A stretch of DNA of 64,000 nucleotides from Methylophaga nitratireducenticrescens (lineage in GTDB: Bacteria; Pseudomonadota; Gammaproteobacteria; Nitrosococcales; Methylophagaceae), in the NCBI RefSeq assembly GCF_000260985.4, contig NC_017857.3:620001-684000 (forward strand), in the 5' to 3' direction. Of the stretch, positions 36,782 through 45,451 are shown piece after piece. A program made the position numbers and the translations under genes. The notes below the pieces were generated by a model, which made no database searches, had not been told where the DNA came from, and saw only the letters and a list, made by a program, of their open reading frames with translations. Each line of letters begins with the position of its first letter. Within the stretch, counting starts at the first letter, position 1.

Positions 36782-37679
36782 ACTGCAAACATCCTTGCAG
36801 GATTTTCTGCAATATCTCGAGCAACAGCGCCGGGTTTCGCCGCACACCGTACTCAATTATCAGCGCGATTGTCAGCAGTTAGTCGATTACTGTCATCAGC
36901 AATCCTTTAACGACTGGCAACAACTTAAACCGGCGGATATCCGTTTATTTATCGCCCGTTTGCATCGAAAAGGTTTAGGTGCCCGTAGTATTCAGCGTTT
37001 ACTGTCAGCCGTTCGCAGCTTTTATCACTATCTGTTGAAAGAAGGTCTGGTGGATCATAATCCGGCGCAGTCGGTGCAGGCACCCAAAGCCGAAAAACGT
37101 TTACCGAAAACTCTCGATGTCGATCAAATGAATTCGCTACTCGACAACACGCCGGCTGACACTTTTGTCGCCTGTCGGGATAGAGCGATTATGGAATTAT
37201 TCTATTCCTCCGGCCTGCGGCTGGCAGAGCTGGCAGCTTTAGATTTACGCGACGTCGATTTCGGCCAGCAACTGGTACATATCATCGCCGGTAAAGGTAA
37301 TAAAGGGCGGGTTTTGCCGATTGGCCGCACCGCGATTGATGCGTTAAAAGTCTGGTTCGATAAACGTGATCAGAACGGCCTGTATCAACAACAGGCTTTA
37401 TTCACTAGCCAGCAGGGCAAACGACTTGGCGTAAGATCCATTCAGCAACGTTTGGCTTTCTGGGGAAAAAAACACGGTATCTCAGAGCATGTGCATCCTC
37501 ATCGATTGCGTCATGCGTTTGCTTCACATATGCTTGAATCCAGCAGTGACTTGAGAGCCGTGCAAGAGCTACTTGGACATTCCGATATCAGTACCACACA
37601 GGTGTATACCCATCTGGATTTTCAGCATCTGGCAAAGGTTTATGATGCAGCGCATCCCCGGGCCAAAAAGCGTTCTTAA
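36771..37679 (+). CDS. xerC: Tyrosine recombinase XerC
   Basis: 302 residues, resolving chromosome dimers at dif with XerD and FtsK. The N-terminal SAM-like domain is followed by the catalytic domain with Arg in SGLRLAEL, Lys in GKGNKGR, HPHRLRHAFASHML and the nucleophile Tyr in TTQVYTHLDF. I use ATG 36771 (MTAELQTS). FtsK is encoded about 15 kb away. Confidence 0.95.
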   Translation: MTAELQTSLQDFLQYLEQQRRVSPHTVLNYQRDCQQLVDYCHQQSFNDWQQLKPADIRLFIARLHRKGLGARSIQRLLSAVRSFYHYLLKEGLVDHNPAQSVQAPKAEKRLPKTLDVDQMNSLLDNTPADTFVACRDRAIMELFYSSGLRLAELAALDLRDVDFGQQLVHIIAGKGNKGRVLPIGRTAIDALKVWFDKRDQNGLYQQQALFTSQQGKRLGVRSIQQRLAFWGKKHGISEHVHPHRLRHAFASHMLESSSDLRAVQELLGHSDISTTQVYTHLDFQHLAKVYDAAHPRAKKRS

Positions 37680-37849
37680 TGTTCTGATTTGCCAGTAGAT
37701 TATGTAAAGTGGAGTGGGAAGTTTGGCTGGTACTAGCAAGTAAAGCCATAAACTGAAGGCAAAACGTAGTTGTAGCGTTAAAGAAGGATAGCGCCGTTAT
37801 TTTTCAATTTTGGTACTGAGCATTGAACCCCAGTCGTCACAACAACGAC

Positions 37850-37872
37850 GGCTATGAAAGATAAATAGCCCT
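37850..37872. repeat. Dispersed repeat, solo half copy
   Basis: GGCTATGAAAGATAAATAG followed by CCCT matches the right arm of the 52.7-52.9 kb element; upstream TTTTCAATT and ACAACAACG also resemble that element. No opposite arm is present. It lies in the 254-base gap between xerC and the antiporter gene. Confidence 0.55.
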
Positions 37873-37933
37873 CCTTTCCAATATGAAAACGGTTGTGAAA
37901 ATGACATGTGATTTATAGCGGTTAACGGTTCAA

Positions 37934-38953
37934 ATGTTCTCATCCCTAACATTTCATCTGATAGTCTTTGGCATAGCTGCACTGTCCATTGTGCTCGCTG
38001 GCAGCCGGCTGGCAAGGCTGGCCGATGAACTGGCTGATCGTACTGGTATGGGCGAAGCCATGTTCGGAGTATTGCTGCTGGCGGGGGTGACTTCGCTACC
38101 GGACTTTGCCGCGACCTTAAGCGCCGCGATGGATTCACGGCCCGATCTGGCCATGAGCAATGTTATGGGTAGCATGGCGGTGAATCTGGTGTTTCTTGGC
38201 ATTGCGGACATAGTGTATCGCAAAGCCAATCTGGAGCATGCGGCTGCTTCCCCTGTGAACTTGATGTTGGCAGGCTTGTTGATTGTTTTACTAACCCTGC
38301 CGTTACTGGCGATCGTCACACCTTCGGTTTCCTTCTGGGGTGTGCATCCGGTTACACCGGTGATCGTCGTCGCCTATCTGTTTGGTTTGCACTTGGTTCA
38401 CCAGACGCAGTCAATACCCATGTGGTTTCCCCGATCAACCCGGCAGACAGTTCCGGATAAACCTGAAAAACAACATCATGGTAGCTTGGCGGCAACATGG
38501 CTTGGGTTTATTGCTTTGGCTTTGGTGACCTGCATCGCGGGTTGGATGGTAATGGAATCAGCCAAAGGTATTGCCGATCACACTGGCCTTTCTGACACCC
38601 TGGTGGGTGGCCTGTTTACTGCCCTGGCGACTTCCACTCCCGAATTGGTGACCACTATTGCCGCGATACGCTATGGCGCGCTGACCCTGGCAGTAAGTAA
38701 TATCTTCGGCACCAACTGTTTTAATATTCTCGTGGTAGCCGCGGCCGATGCTGGTTATCCGCATAATTCCATCTATCACGATATGTCACCCGTCCAGATG
38801 ACATGGGGGTTGGTCAGTATTCTGATGACTGCCATTCTGTTGCTGGGCATGGTGCGGCGCGAGACATATGGTATTGGTCGAATTGGTTTCGAAAGTGCCT
38901 TAATTCTCTCTGTTTATGTGATCGCCTTGGGCATCATTGTTTTAAATGGCTGA
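37934..38953 (+). CDS. Sodium/calcium exchanger family protein
   Basis: 339 residues with about ten membrane segments and two inverted alpha-repeats, GVTSLPDFAATLSAA and ATSTPELVTTIAAI, each followed by a SNxxG[ST] segment (SNVMGSMAVNL, SNIFGTNCFNIL). This is the CaCA cation antiporter fold. The first repeat has Asp instead of the usual Glu (LPDF rather than LPEL), so the transported ion may differ. It is a single gene, followed by repeats and an IS element; the strand and spacing suggest accessory content. Confidence 0.85.
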   Translation: MFSSLTFHLIVFGIAALSIVLAGSRLARLADELADRTGMGEAMFGVLLLAGVTSLPDFAATLSAAMDSRPDLAMSNVMGSMAVNLVFLGIADIVYRKANLEHAAASPVNLMLAGLLIVLLTLPLLAIVTPSVSFWGVHPVTPVIVVAYLFGLHLVHQTQSIPMWFPRSTRQTVPDKPEKQHHGSLAATWLGFIALALVTCIAGWMVMESAKGIADHTGLSDTLVGGLFTALATSTPELVTTIAAIRYGALTLAVSNIFGTNCFNILVVAAADAGYPHNSIYHDMSPVQMTWGLVSILMTAILLLGMVRRETYGIGRIGFESALILSVYVIALGIIVLNG

Positions 38954-38968
38954 GACATTCCAATGTAT

Positions 38969-39045
38969 TAACCACAGAGGCACGGAGAGCACAGAGGTTT
39001 GTATAGATATTTATCCGCAGATTTCGCCGATGGGCGCAGATTAAT
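38969..39045. repeat. Dispersed repeat, copy A
   Basis: It contains ACCACAGAGGCACGGAGAGC with a second CACAGAGG, then ATCCGCAGATT and GGGCGCAGATTAA. The same two modules, in opposite orientation, surround the IS110-type element (39197-39220 and 40564-40617). The bases from 39046 to 39196 are non-coding and carry another AT-rich palindromic stretch (TTAATTAACGAAGC). Confidence 0.7.
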
Positions 39046-39196
39046 GGAAAGTAACTTTGATTTAACCTCGCTGCATAAACCATCATGATTGGTGAATTCA
39101 AAAAAACTTTTGTGGGTTGGCGCTTAATTAACGAAGCATAACAATCACATCTTCATATGTCCGGTTACGCTGTGTTAACTCGATCTAAATTGTTTA

Positions 39197-39220
39197 TTAA
39201 TCTCTGTGCTCTCCGTGTCT
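39197..39220. repeat. Dispersed repeat copy B, left part
   Basis: TTAATCTCTGTGCTCTCCGTGTCT is the reverse of part of copy A, cut at its right end by the IS element. Joined to 40564 it would restore CCGTGTCTCTGTGGTTAA. Confidence 0.7.
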
Positions 39221-39254
39221 TATATGGACTCCCTCAATGTTGTCAATTAAGTTA

Positions 39255-39388
39255 CGCGATTAAACGAGAATAGATGCGAGCTTATATACGGGCTCTGATT
39301 GAGTAGCGAACTCGGCCCTATCATGTATTCGCCCCTTCATGACTCATCTCTGTGGCGGCATGTATTGCCTTGACACAAAACAGTCTCT
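39255..39388 (-). ncRNA. Candidate bridge RNA of the IS110-type element
   Basis: Downstream of the recombinase gene the minus strand can form two loops. Loop 1: outer stem GACT/AGTC (39382-39385 with 39341-39344), inner stem GGCA/TGCC (39366-39369 with 39357-39360). Its 5' side has GUGUC and its 3' side CCACAGAGA; these match the left (CCGTGTCT) and right (TCTCTGTGG) flanks of the insertion on opposite strands. Loop 2: outer stem GCGA/TCGC (39329-39332 with 39276-39279), inner stem GGGC/GCCC (39315-39318 with 39290-39293). Its sides ATACAT and ATATAAG match the right and left IS ends. Target loop before donor loop is the known bridge RNA order. RNA ends are not seen. Confidence 0.65.
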
Positions 39389-39446
39389 TGAAGGTCGGTC
39401 TTACCCGTTCACTAACGCCTTAATTGACCAACATATCCTGGACTTT

Positions 39447-40484
39447 CTATCCAGCCAGCAAAGCTGGCTGGTAGTCGGTATTCTTTTTCAGCATGGCATA
39501 AGCCGTTCTGACGGTCTTGTTAGCCAAGGCTATCGCCGTGACCTTCTTACCTCGGCGGTGGATTAATTGCTTTAACCATTGCTCTTTGATGGTTTTTGCT
39601 TCTCGCTTGTCCAAGCTTCGGATAACCGCTAATGCCCCTTCAAATAGGACACTACGCAGCTTTTTATCACCCGCCAACTTGCTAATAGAGCCGAGCTTTT
39701 CCTTTCCTCCAGAGCTGTGCTGTACTGGGGTGACCCCCACGCAGGCGGCCGCCTGTCGGGCATTGTTAAAATGCCCCGGCTGGCTCAGTGCCAGTTTCAA
39801 CAGCATGGCGCCAACCGGACCGACGCCTTCTAAAGCGCTTAAACGACGGCACACCGGATCTTGCCTGACCGCTTCTTTGAAACGTTTCTCTAAGGCATCA
39901 ACATGGGCGAAAAACGCTCTCAGTTGCTGGTATTGGTGGTAAAGCGCTTCACGGTAAAAATCCGGCAATCCATTTTCGGCGTCTTCTACTATTTCAGGCA
40001 CACGTCGTAGCAACGCGGCATCGCCTTTATTGATCGGATGGCCTAGCTCCAGTAACTGATCGCGCAATTGCTTGGCCAGGGCAACTTTTTGCCGAACCGC
40101 CAAGTCGCGCATCATCGTGATACCTTGCTGACATTGCTCTTCCAGTGTGATGGTTCGGCTCGATTTGACTGCCGGTTGCAAGGCGGCCAGGCCAATCGCT
40201 ATCGCATCATTGGCATCTGTTTTATGGCCTTGCAAAAACGCTTTTACCCGTCGTGCAGACATCGCTTTAATGCTGTGCCCGCATGTCTTGGCGAAACGTG
40301 CCCAGTAATGGGTTCCACCGCAGGACTCCATCGCTACTAGCGAGACAGGTTCGTTGACTAATAGCGCTATCAGCTTTGAGCGGTTAACTTGCTTATTCCA
40401 AATGACCTGTCCTCTGGAGGACAACTTGCACACCTGAAAAACATTTTTTGCGAGGTCTATCGCGATTACATTAGACTCAATCAT
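39447..40484 (-). CDS. IS110 family recombinase
   Basis: 345 residues. The N-terminal RuvC-like DEDD domain shows AIDLAKNVFQV, MESCGGTHYWAR and KTDANDAIAI; the C-terminal Tnp domain shows LSALEGVGP and GVTPVQHSSGGKEKLGSISK with the likely catalytic Ser. IS110 recombinases use DEDD plus Ser and a bridge RNA. I start at ATG 40484 (MIESNVIAID): AAGGAG lies 8 bases upstream, inside a copy of the GGAGTCCATA end repeat. An upstream in-frame TTG (40511) would add nine residues. The gene is intact. Confidence 0.9.
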   Translation of the reverse strand: MIESNVIAIDLAKNVFQVCKLSSRGQVIWNKQVNRSKLIALLVNEPVSLVAMESCGGTHYWARFAKTCGHSIKAMSARRVKAFLQGHKTDANDAIAIGLAALQPAVKSSRTITLEEQCQQGITMMRDLAVRQKVALAKQLRDQLLELGHPINKGDAALLRRVPEIVEDAENGLPDFYREALYHQYQQLRAFFAHVDALEKRFKEAVRQDPVCRRLSALEGVGPVGAMLLKLALSQPGHFNNARQAAACVGVTPVQHSSGGKEKLGSISKLAGDKKLRSVLFEGALAVIRSLDKREAKTIKEQWLKQLIHRRGKKVTAIALANKTVRTAYAMLKKNTDYQPALLAG

Positions 40485-40563
40485 GTATGGACTCCTTATG
40501 TGTAAAAGCAAGCTGCTAACTCGCTTATTACGTTATCCCCCCTAGGGGGAGGGAGTCCATACA

Positions 40564-40617
40564 TCTCTGTGGTTAATCCAAAAAATCTGCGTCCATCTGC
40601 GTAATCTGCGGATTAAA
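40564..40617. repeat. Dispersed repeat copy B, right part
   Basis: TCTCTGTGGTTAATCC, then AATCTGCGTCCATCTGCGTA and ATCTGCGGATTAA, continue copy B of the repeat beyond the IS element. The TCTGCG-rich module corresponds to the ATCCGCAGATT module of copy A in the opposite orientation. Confidence 0.7.
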
Positions 40618-40660
40618 CCTTTGGAGTTCCGTTACCAAAAGCTTCGGATTCAATTGAAAA

Positions 40661-42058
40661 TTAATCTTTCGGCAAATCCTTAAACGCTGCGATGGCATCC
40701 TTTCTGGCTTGTTTGTAATCCACTACAGGTTGCGGGTAGCCGCATTGTTCGCGTAAATCTGCTGGTGGGTTATGGATTTGTTTGATCGGAACGTCCTTTA
40801 ATTCCGGGACAAAGCGTTTGATAAATAATCCTTGTGGATCGTAACGTTCGGATTGTAGTGTTGGGTTAAATATTCGAAAGTAGGGGGCTGCATCAACGCC
40901 AGTTGAAGCGCTCCATTGCCAGCCACCATTGTTGGCGGCGAATTCACCGTCAATTAAAGTCTGCATAAAATACTGTTCACCCCGTCGCCAGTCGAGCAGC
41001 AGTAGTTTACTGAGAAAGCTGGCGGTGATCATTCTGAGACGATTATGCATCCAGCCAGTTTGATTAAGTTGGCGCATAGCAGCATCAACAATTGGAAAGC
41101 CGGTTTTACCTTCGCACCATGCTTTGAATCCGGCTTCATCTTCGCGCCAGATAACTTTTTCGGTTTCCGGTTTGAATGCTTTACCCATGCTGAGGCGTGG
41201 AAAATACAGCAATAATTGTTTATAAAAATCCCGCCAGGCGAGTTCGCGAAGCCAGTCATCATGACGCCAGTCACGGTTGGCCTCACCGCAATAAAACTGA
41301 ATGGTAGCCAGTAATCTTCTCGGACCTAACTGACCGTTGGCCAGATACGGTGACAGGGTGCTGGTGGCCGGTTTGCTCGGAAAATCGCGTTGGCTTTTGT
41401 AATCATCGAGTTTGATTTCACAAAAAGCTGAAACGCGTTCCAAGGCTTTTTGTTCGTTGCCGGGCCATAAGTCATCACGAAACTCACCGGCCCAATCGCA
41501 TTTCAATAAGTCAGTTTTTAAGGCTTTGCCCTGTGGTTTCGGCTCAGCATACGGGGCTTGCTGAATATCTTCGAGGATTTGCAGCCAGCGACGGTAATAG
41601 GGCGTAAATACTTTAAAAGGCTCATCCTGCTGGGTTTTTACTGGTAAGGCGACCAGTAAATCTTCGGCGAGCAAATGTACATTTATATTGGCTTTGCTTA
41701 AGACATTATTTACCGCCTGATCACGGCGTTGTTCATCCAGCGGCGTTTCGGCCTGAAACCAGAGTTCACTGATATTTTGCTGCTGGCAAAATTTCAATAA
41801 TTCATCGGGCACATCGGTAAAAAAATCGACTTCGAGTAAATGAAACGGTATGCCAAGCTGGGCAAGTCGATCAGCGATATCCTGTAATACCGCTGCGCGA
41901 AGACCTAATTTTGCCGGGGACTCATCATGTTGTTGCCATTGTTCAGGCGTGGCGCAGAATACTACCTGAATGGGACCTTGTTCGGCTGCGAGTGCCAATG
42001 CCGGATGATCATCTAGGCGTAAATCATTACGTAACCAGACCAGTTGCGTTGCTTTCAT
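40661..42058 (-). CDS. phrB: Deoxyribodipyrimidine photolyase (class I)
   Basis: 465 residues. N-terminal antenna-binding Rossmann domain (LVWLRNDLRLDDHPAL) and C-terminal FAD domain with FPIVDAAMRQLNQTGWMHNR and WQWSASTGVDAAPYFRIFNP. It repairs cyclobutane pyrimidine dimers using blue light. It is the last gene of a leftward five-gene set, 9 bases after the cryptochrome-like gene. Confidence 0.95.
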   Translation of the reverse strand: MKATQLVWLRNDLRLDDHPALALAAEQGPIQVVFCATPEQWQQHDESPAKLGLRAAVLQDIADRLAQLGIPFHLLEVDFFTDVPDELLKFCQQQNISELWFQAETPLDEQRRDQAVNNVLSKANINVHLLAEDLLVALPVKTQQDEPFKVFTPYYRRWLQILEDIQQAPYAEPKPQGKALKTDLLKCDWAGEFRDDLWPGNEQKALERVSAFCEIKLDDYKSQRDFPSKPATSTLSPYLANGQLGPRRLLATIQFYCGEANRDWRHDDWLRELAWRDFYKQLLLYFPRLSMGKAFKPETEKVIWREDEAGFKAWCEGKTGFPIVDAAMRQLNQTGWMHNRLRMITASFLSKLLLLDWRRGEQYFMQTLIDGEFAANNGGWQWSASTGVDAAPYFRIFNPTLQSERYDPQGLFIKRFVPELKDVPIKQIHNPPADLREQCGYPQPVVDYKQARKDAIAAFKDLPKD

Positions 42059-42067
42059 ACTGTTTCC

Positions 42068-43600
42068 TTACGGTAAATTTCTAAACAGGAACTCAGCACG
42101 CTGGCTGATGGCCTGTTGTTCTTCTTGAGATTTGTTGTGCCAGTTTTTGACCTGCATACCGAGGCGAGGGTTTTTACTCAGCAAATCCTGATGCTGGTCG
42201 ACAAAATGCCAGTACAGCGTGGTAAATGGACAGGCATTCTCTCCACTGGCTTGCTTGGGATTAAATGGACAAGACTGACAATAATTGGACATGCGATCAA
42301 TATAAGCACCGCTGGCAATATATGGTTTGGAGCCGACGATGCCGCCATCGGCATATTGGCTCATACCCAAGGTATTAGGAATTTCCACCCAGGCAACCGC
42401 ATCAACATACATCCCCAGATACCATTCATGAATAGCCTTTGGTTTGACGCCCCATAACAACGCAAACAAGCCCGTCACCATCAGCCGTTGAATATGATGC
42501 CCGTATCCATGATCTAACACCTGTTTGACACTGTGATGCAGACAGGCCATTTCGCTTTCGGCATCCCAATAAAGCGTTGGCAGATTACGCCGGGCATTGA
42601 GTGCATTCATCTGCAGCCAGTCATCGCGATAGCTCCAGTAAAGTCCCCGTACATATTCCCGCCAGCCGAGGATTTGCCGGATAAAACCTTCCACAGCATT
42701 TAATGGTGCTTCATTTTTGGCATAGGTTGTTTCAGCCGCTGCAATAACTTCTGCAGGGGAGAGTAGTTTGAGATTCAGGCAGGTCGATAAGCGTGAATGA
42801 TAAAGCCATGGTTCATCAGTCCACATCGCATCCTGATAATCGCCGAAATGTTTCAACCGGTGTTTAATGAAATCTTTTAATGCTTCTAATGCCTGCTGAC
42901 GAGTGACTGGCCAGTTAAAGCTTTTAATATTACCGTAGAGATTGGGCAGAAATTTTTCAACATCCGCTGTGACTTGTCTGGTGATGTCATCCGCTTCAAA
43001 CAATAAAGGAGCAGGCAATTTGGATGGGCCTTTTTTGCCAAAGCTTTTGCGGTTGTCCTTATCAAAATTCCATTGACCGCCAATCGGCTGATCATTTTCC
43101 ATCAGGATTTGCCGGTTTTTACGCAGTTGGCGATACCAGAATTCCATTCGCGGTTGTTTGCGATTGGCTAACCAGGCTTTGAATTCTCCTTTTTCACTGA
43201 TGAAATGCTGATCGGCCAGCCATTCAATCTCGATATCAGAGCCTTTAGCGCATTGTTGTATTTCATTTATAACACGGACATCACCAGGCAATACACAGCG
43301 GATTTTTTCAAATGAATTGTGTTTTAACGTGGCAGATAAAGCCTCTGGGAAACTGGATTTTTTATCTTTTAACGTCCAATAAATCAGAGGATAGCTATTA
43401 ATTTTGAGTTGTTCAGCAAAGTGCCGCATCGCTGATAAAAATAAAACCGTGCGCTGTTTACTCGATAAATACTCTGTGGACTCAGCCGACACTTCAGCCA
43501 TCCACAGTCGATCACGCTGAGAATCAAAGTCATCGAACAAGAGACTCTCGGCATCAAGTTGATCACCGAGGATAAGATTGAGATAACGCAGCTCAGACAT
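42068..43600 (-). CDS. FeS-BCP type photolyase/cryptochrome
   Basis: 510 residues. N terminus RYLNLILGDQLDAESLLF is typical of the iron-sulfur bacterial cryptochrome/photolyase (PhrB, CryB) group, not of class I enzymes. Four Cys expected to bind a 4Fe-4S cluster are seen: one in EMACLHH and three at 441, 444 and 457 (NYCQSCPFNPK, ACPF). Known members repair (6-4) photoproducts or act as light receptors; the sequence does not decide. Its ATG lies within the 3' end of the DUF3429 gene (8-base overlap), so the cluster is translationally coupled. Confidence 0.9.
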   Translation of the reverse strand: MSELRYLNLILGDQLDAESLLFDDFDSQRDRLWMAEVSAESTEYLSSKQRTVLFLSAMRHFAEQLKINSYPLIYWTLKDKKSSFPEALSATLKHNSFEKIRCVLPGDVRVINEIQQCAKGSDIEIEWLADQHFISEKGEFKAWLANRKQPRMEFWYRQLRKNRQILMENDQPIGGQWNFDKDNRKSFGKKGPSKLPAPLLFEADDITRQVTADVEKFLPNLYGNIKSFNWPVTRQQALEALKDFIKHRLKHFGDYQDAMWTDEPWLYHSRLSTCLNLKLLSPAEVIAAAETTYAKNEAPLNAVEGFIRQILGWREYVRGLYWSYRDDWLQMNALNARRNLPTLYWDAESEMACLHHSVKQVLDHGYGHHIQRLMVTGLFALLWGVKPKAIHEWYLGMYVDAVAWVEIPNTLGMSQYADGGIVGSKPYIASGAYIDRMSNYCQSCPFNPKQASGENACPFTTLYWHFVDQHQDLLSKNPRLGMQVKNWHNKSQEEQQAISQRAEFLFRNLP

Positions 43601-44006
43601 TTAATGTCGACAGCGCGGCCAGCCACAAAAAAAACGCAGCACCATAAGAGAGATGTCCACGCAGCTGCATCAATTCGGCAGAATAAATTTCAGCGAGATG
43701 CTGCCGTTCGTATAAGTGCAAGCCGATAAATGATAAAGCAGCCAGCCACAGCCAGTAATGAGTCGGAGATAATAGCCAACACCAGGCCCATAGCATGGTG
43801 GAAACACTGACAATCACTACATGTCGGGGCAGCTTTTCAACGCTGCTGACATACCAGAGCAGACCTCCCAGAAAACTGAAAATTAATGCAGCATAACTGA
43901 GCAGCCAGTAGATAGCATATAAAAAGCCCAGCCAGCTCATAATCGCCAATCCTAAGAAAGGCAGCAGTCCGGCATAACCTAAAATTCTATGACTTTTGGA
44001 GATCAT
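43593..44006 (-). CDS. DUF3429 membrane protein
   Basis: 137 residues, four to five predicted membrane segments, with GYAGLLPFLGLA at the N terminus and YGAAFFLWLAAL near the end. DUF3429 proteins have no known function but recur beside photolyase/cryptochrome genes, as here. It overlaps the exonuclease/GIY-YIG gene by 4 bases and the cryptochrome gene by 8. Confidence 0.82.
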   Translation of the reverse strand: MISKSHRILGYAGLLPFLGLAIMSWLGFLYAIYWLLSYAALIFSFLGGLLWYVSSVEKLPRHVVIVSVSTMLWAWCWLLSPTHYWLWLAALSFIGLHLYERQHLAEIYSAELMQLRGHLSYGAAFFLWLAALSTLNV

Positions 44007-45451
44007 AAAGCCTCCTCTGCAGGTAAACGTAAGGTTTCAATCAGTAACTGTTTAGGGCGGAGTTTTAATAAAAATCGTAGCTGGATTTTGTACGCATCCA
44101 AATCAAAATACTGGGGGTCAGCATATTGCTGTTGCAGCTTTTCATAAACATCATGCTGATTTTTGATGGTCCCAAGATAAAGCCATTGATCGACCAAATG
44201 AAAATGCGCTGAATCATAATCACCATCTGCTGGCAGTTCAGTAATCACAATCGGGCCTGACCAAGGCCAGGCCTGATTTTTAATATCGGATAACGCTGTT
44301 TGCAATCTCAGGTTGTAATGTAATACCGGTTCTTCACCGCAACAGGCCCCACGACATTTTTTTAATTGATGATCAAAACAGCCGTTTTTGGTTTTTTCCA
44401 GGCCGCAAAGTTTCTGACACAGCTGATGTTCATTAATCAAATCGAGCAGTTTTTTTTCTGCTTGTTTCTGACTGCGAAACAACCCATAACGCTGACTGAT
44501 ATCCGGCGGCTGATGCAAATCGGCCATTTCAATCGTGGTACGGTGGTACCCCTTATCATCAACCGTTAAAGCGATTTGATACAGTCGTCTGGCTTTGGTC
44601 TGGCGACGGTTATAGCGTGGGGTTTCACTTTTGATTAACTGGTTTTCCAGTAGCTGGGCACCAAAATCGGAAGGGGTTTCGATAAAATCGATATGTTGCA
44701 GCTGTTGTTGCATTTCGGTGTTGCGTAGCTTGCCATTCTGCACAAAATGACTGAGCACACGTTGTTTGATATTAACGGATTTACCGATATATAACAGCGC
44801 GCCTTGTTCATCAAAAAACTGATAAACACCTGGGCGTTCTGGCAGTTTATTAATTTCAGCAATATCCAGATGACTGGGCAATCGGGTTTGTTGTGATAAT
44901 TGCTTACACACTTGCTGGATAGTGGATTCATCAAAATCGTGTTGAGTCTGCTGGAATAACTCAAGAATAACCTGGGCATCATCCATTGCCCGATGCCGTT
45001 GATTAATGTTCAGGCCGAGCCGGGCAACAATCGCATCAATACCATGACGACGTTGCTCAGGGTATAACAAACGACTGATTTTGACCGAACACAGCGTTTT
45101 GGCAGAAAAGGTTATACCAATACGCCGAAACGATTCGCGGATAAAACCATAATCAAATCGAACATGATGGGCAACAAACACTTTGTCCGCTAGACGTTGC
45201 TGTAATTCTTCAGCAATGTCGGCAAAGGACGGTTGGTTTGCCACCATTGGATCGGTAATGCCAGTGAGTTTGCTAATCCACGGTGGAATGCTGACCCCCG
45301 GATTTATCAAGGTTTGCCAGCGATCGGTTTCCACCCCATTAGTGATTTCAATCAAAGCAATCTCGGTGAGACGATCACGAATTGAATTACCGCCGGTGGT
45401 CTCACAATCAAGTAATACCATTTTTTCAGGGAACCCAAATAAGGGTTTCAT
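44003..45451 (-). CDS. DEDDh exonuclease fused to GIY-YIG nuclease domain
   Basis: 482 residues. Residues about 1-180 form a DnaQ-like 3'-5' exonuclease ([32 protein letters not shown]). Residues from about 200 form a UvrC/Cho-type GIY-YIG domain ([27 protein letters not shown]) with a C-terminal part containing paired Cys ([24 protein letters not shown]). Proteins of this two-domain build occur in bacterial DNA repair sets; the substrate is not known. Being in one leftward unit with photolyases suggests processing of damaged strands. Confidence 0.85.
   Translation of the reverse strand: MKPLFGFPEKMVLLDCETTGGNSIRDRLTEIALIEITNGVETDRWQTLINPGVSIPPWISKLTGITDPMVANQPSFADIAEELQQRLADKVFVAHHVRFDYGFIRESFRRIGITFSAKTLCSVKISRLLYPEQRRHGIDAIVARLGLNINQRHRAMDDAQVILELFQQTQHDFDESTIQQVCKQLSQQTRLPSHLDIAEINKLPERPGVYQFFDEQGALLYIGKSVNIKQRVLSHFVQNGKLRNTEMQQQLQHIDFIETPSDFGAQLLENQLIKSETPRYNRRQTKARRLYQIALTVDDKGYHRTTIEMADLHQPPDISQRYGLFRSQKQAEKKLLDLINEHQLCQKLCGLEKTKNGCFDHQLKKCRGACCGEEPVLHYNLRLQTALSDIKNQAWPWSGPIVITELPADGDYDSAHFHLVDQWLYLGTIKNQHDVYEKLQQQYADPQYFDLDAYKIQLRFLLKLRPKQLLIETLRLPAEEAL

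Larger units (their letters stand above)
39221..40563 (-). mobile_element. IS110 family (IS1111-like) insertion sequence
   Basis: About 1343 bp. The ends carry 12-base inverted repeats TATGGACTCCCT (39223-39234) and AGGGAGTCCATA (40550-40561), slightly inside the junctions as in the IS1111 group. TCT appears at both junctions (39218-39220 and 40564-40566), consistent with the shared core at IS110-type junctions. One recombinase gene fills most of it. The non-coding part downstream of the gene (39221-39446) is long and the upstream part short, again like IS1111. The target is a dispersed repeat. Confidence 0.88.

Noticed and set aside
39339-39566. 75-codon plus-strand open frame at the end of the IS110 recombinase gene
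   Set aside because: It lies antisense to the recombinase 3' end and across the proposed bridge RNA; no start signal or protein family.
44003-45451. Calling the fused nuclease DNA polymerase III epsilon (dnaQ) or uvrC
   Set aside because: It has both domain types but lacks the polymerase-binding context of DnaQ and the UvrB-binding and endonuclease V-like parts of UvrC.
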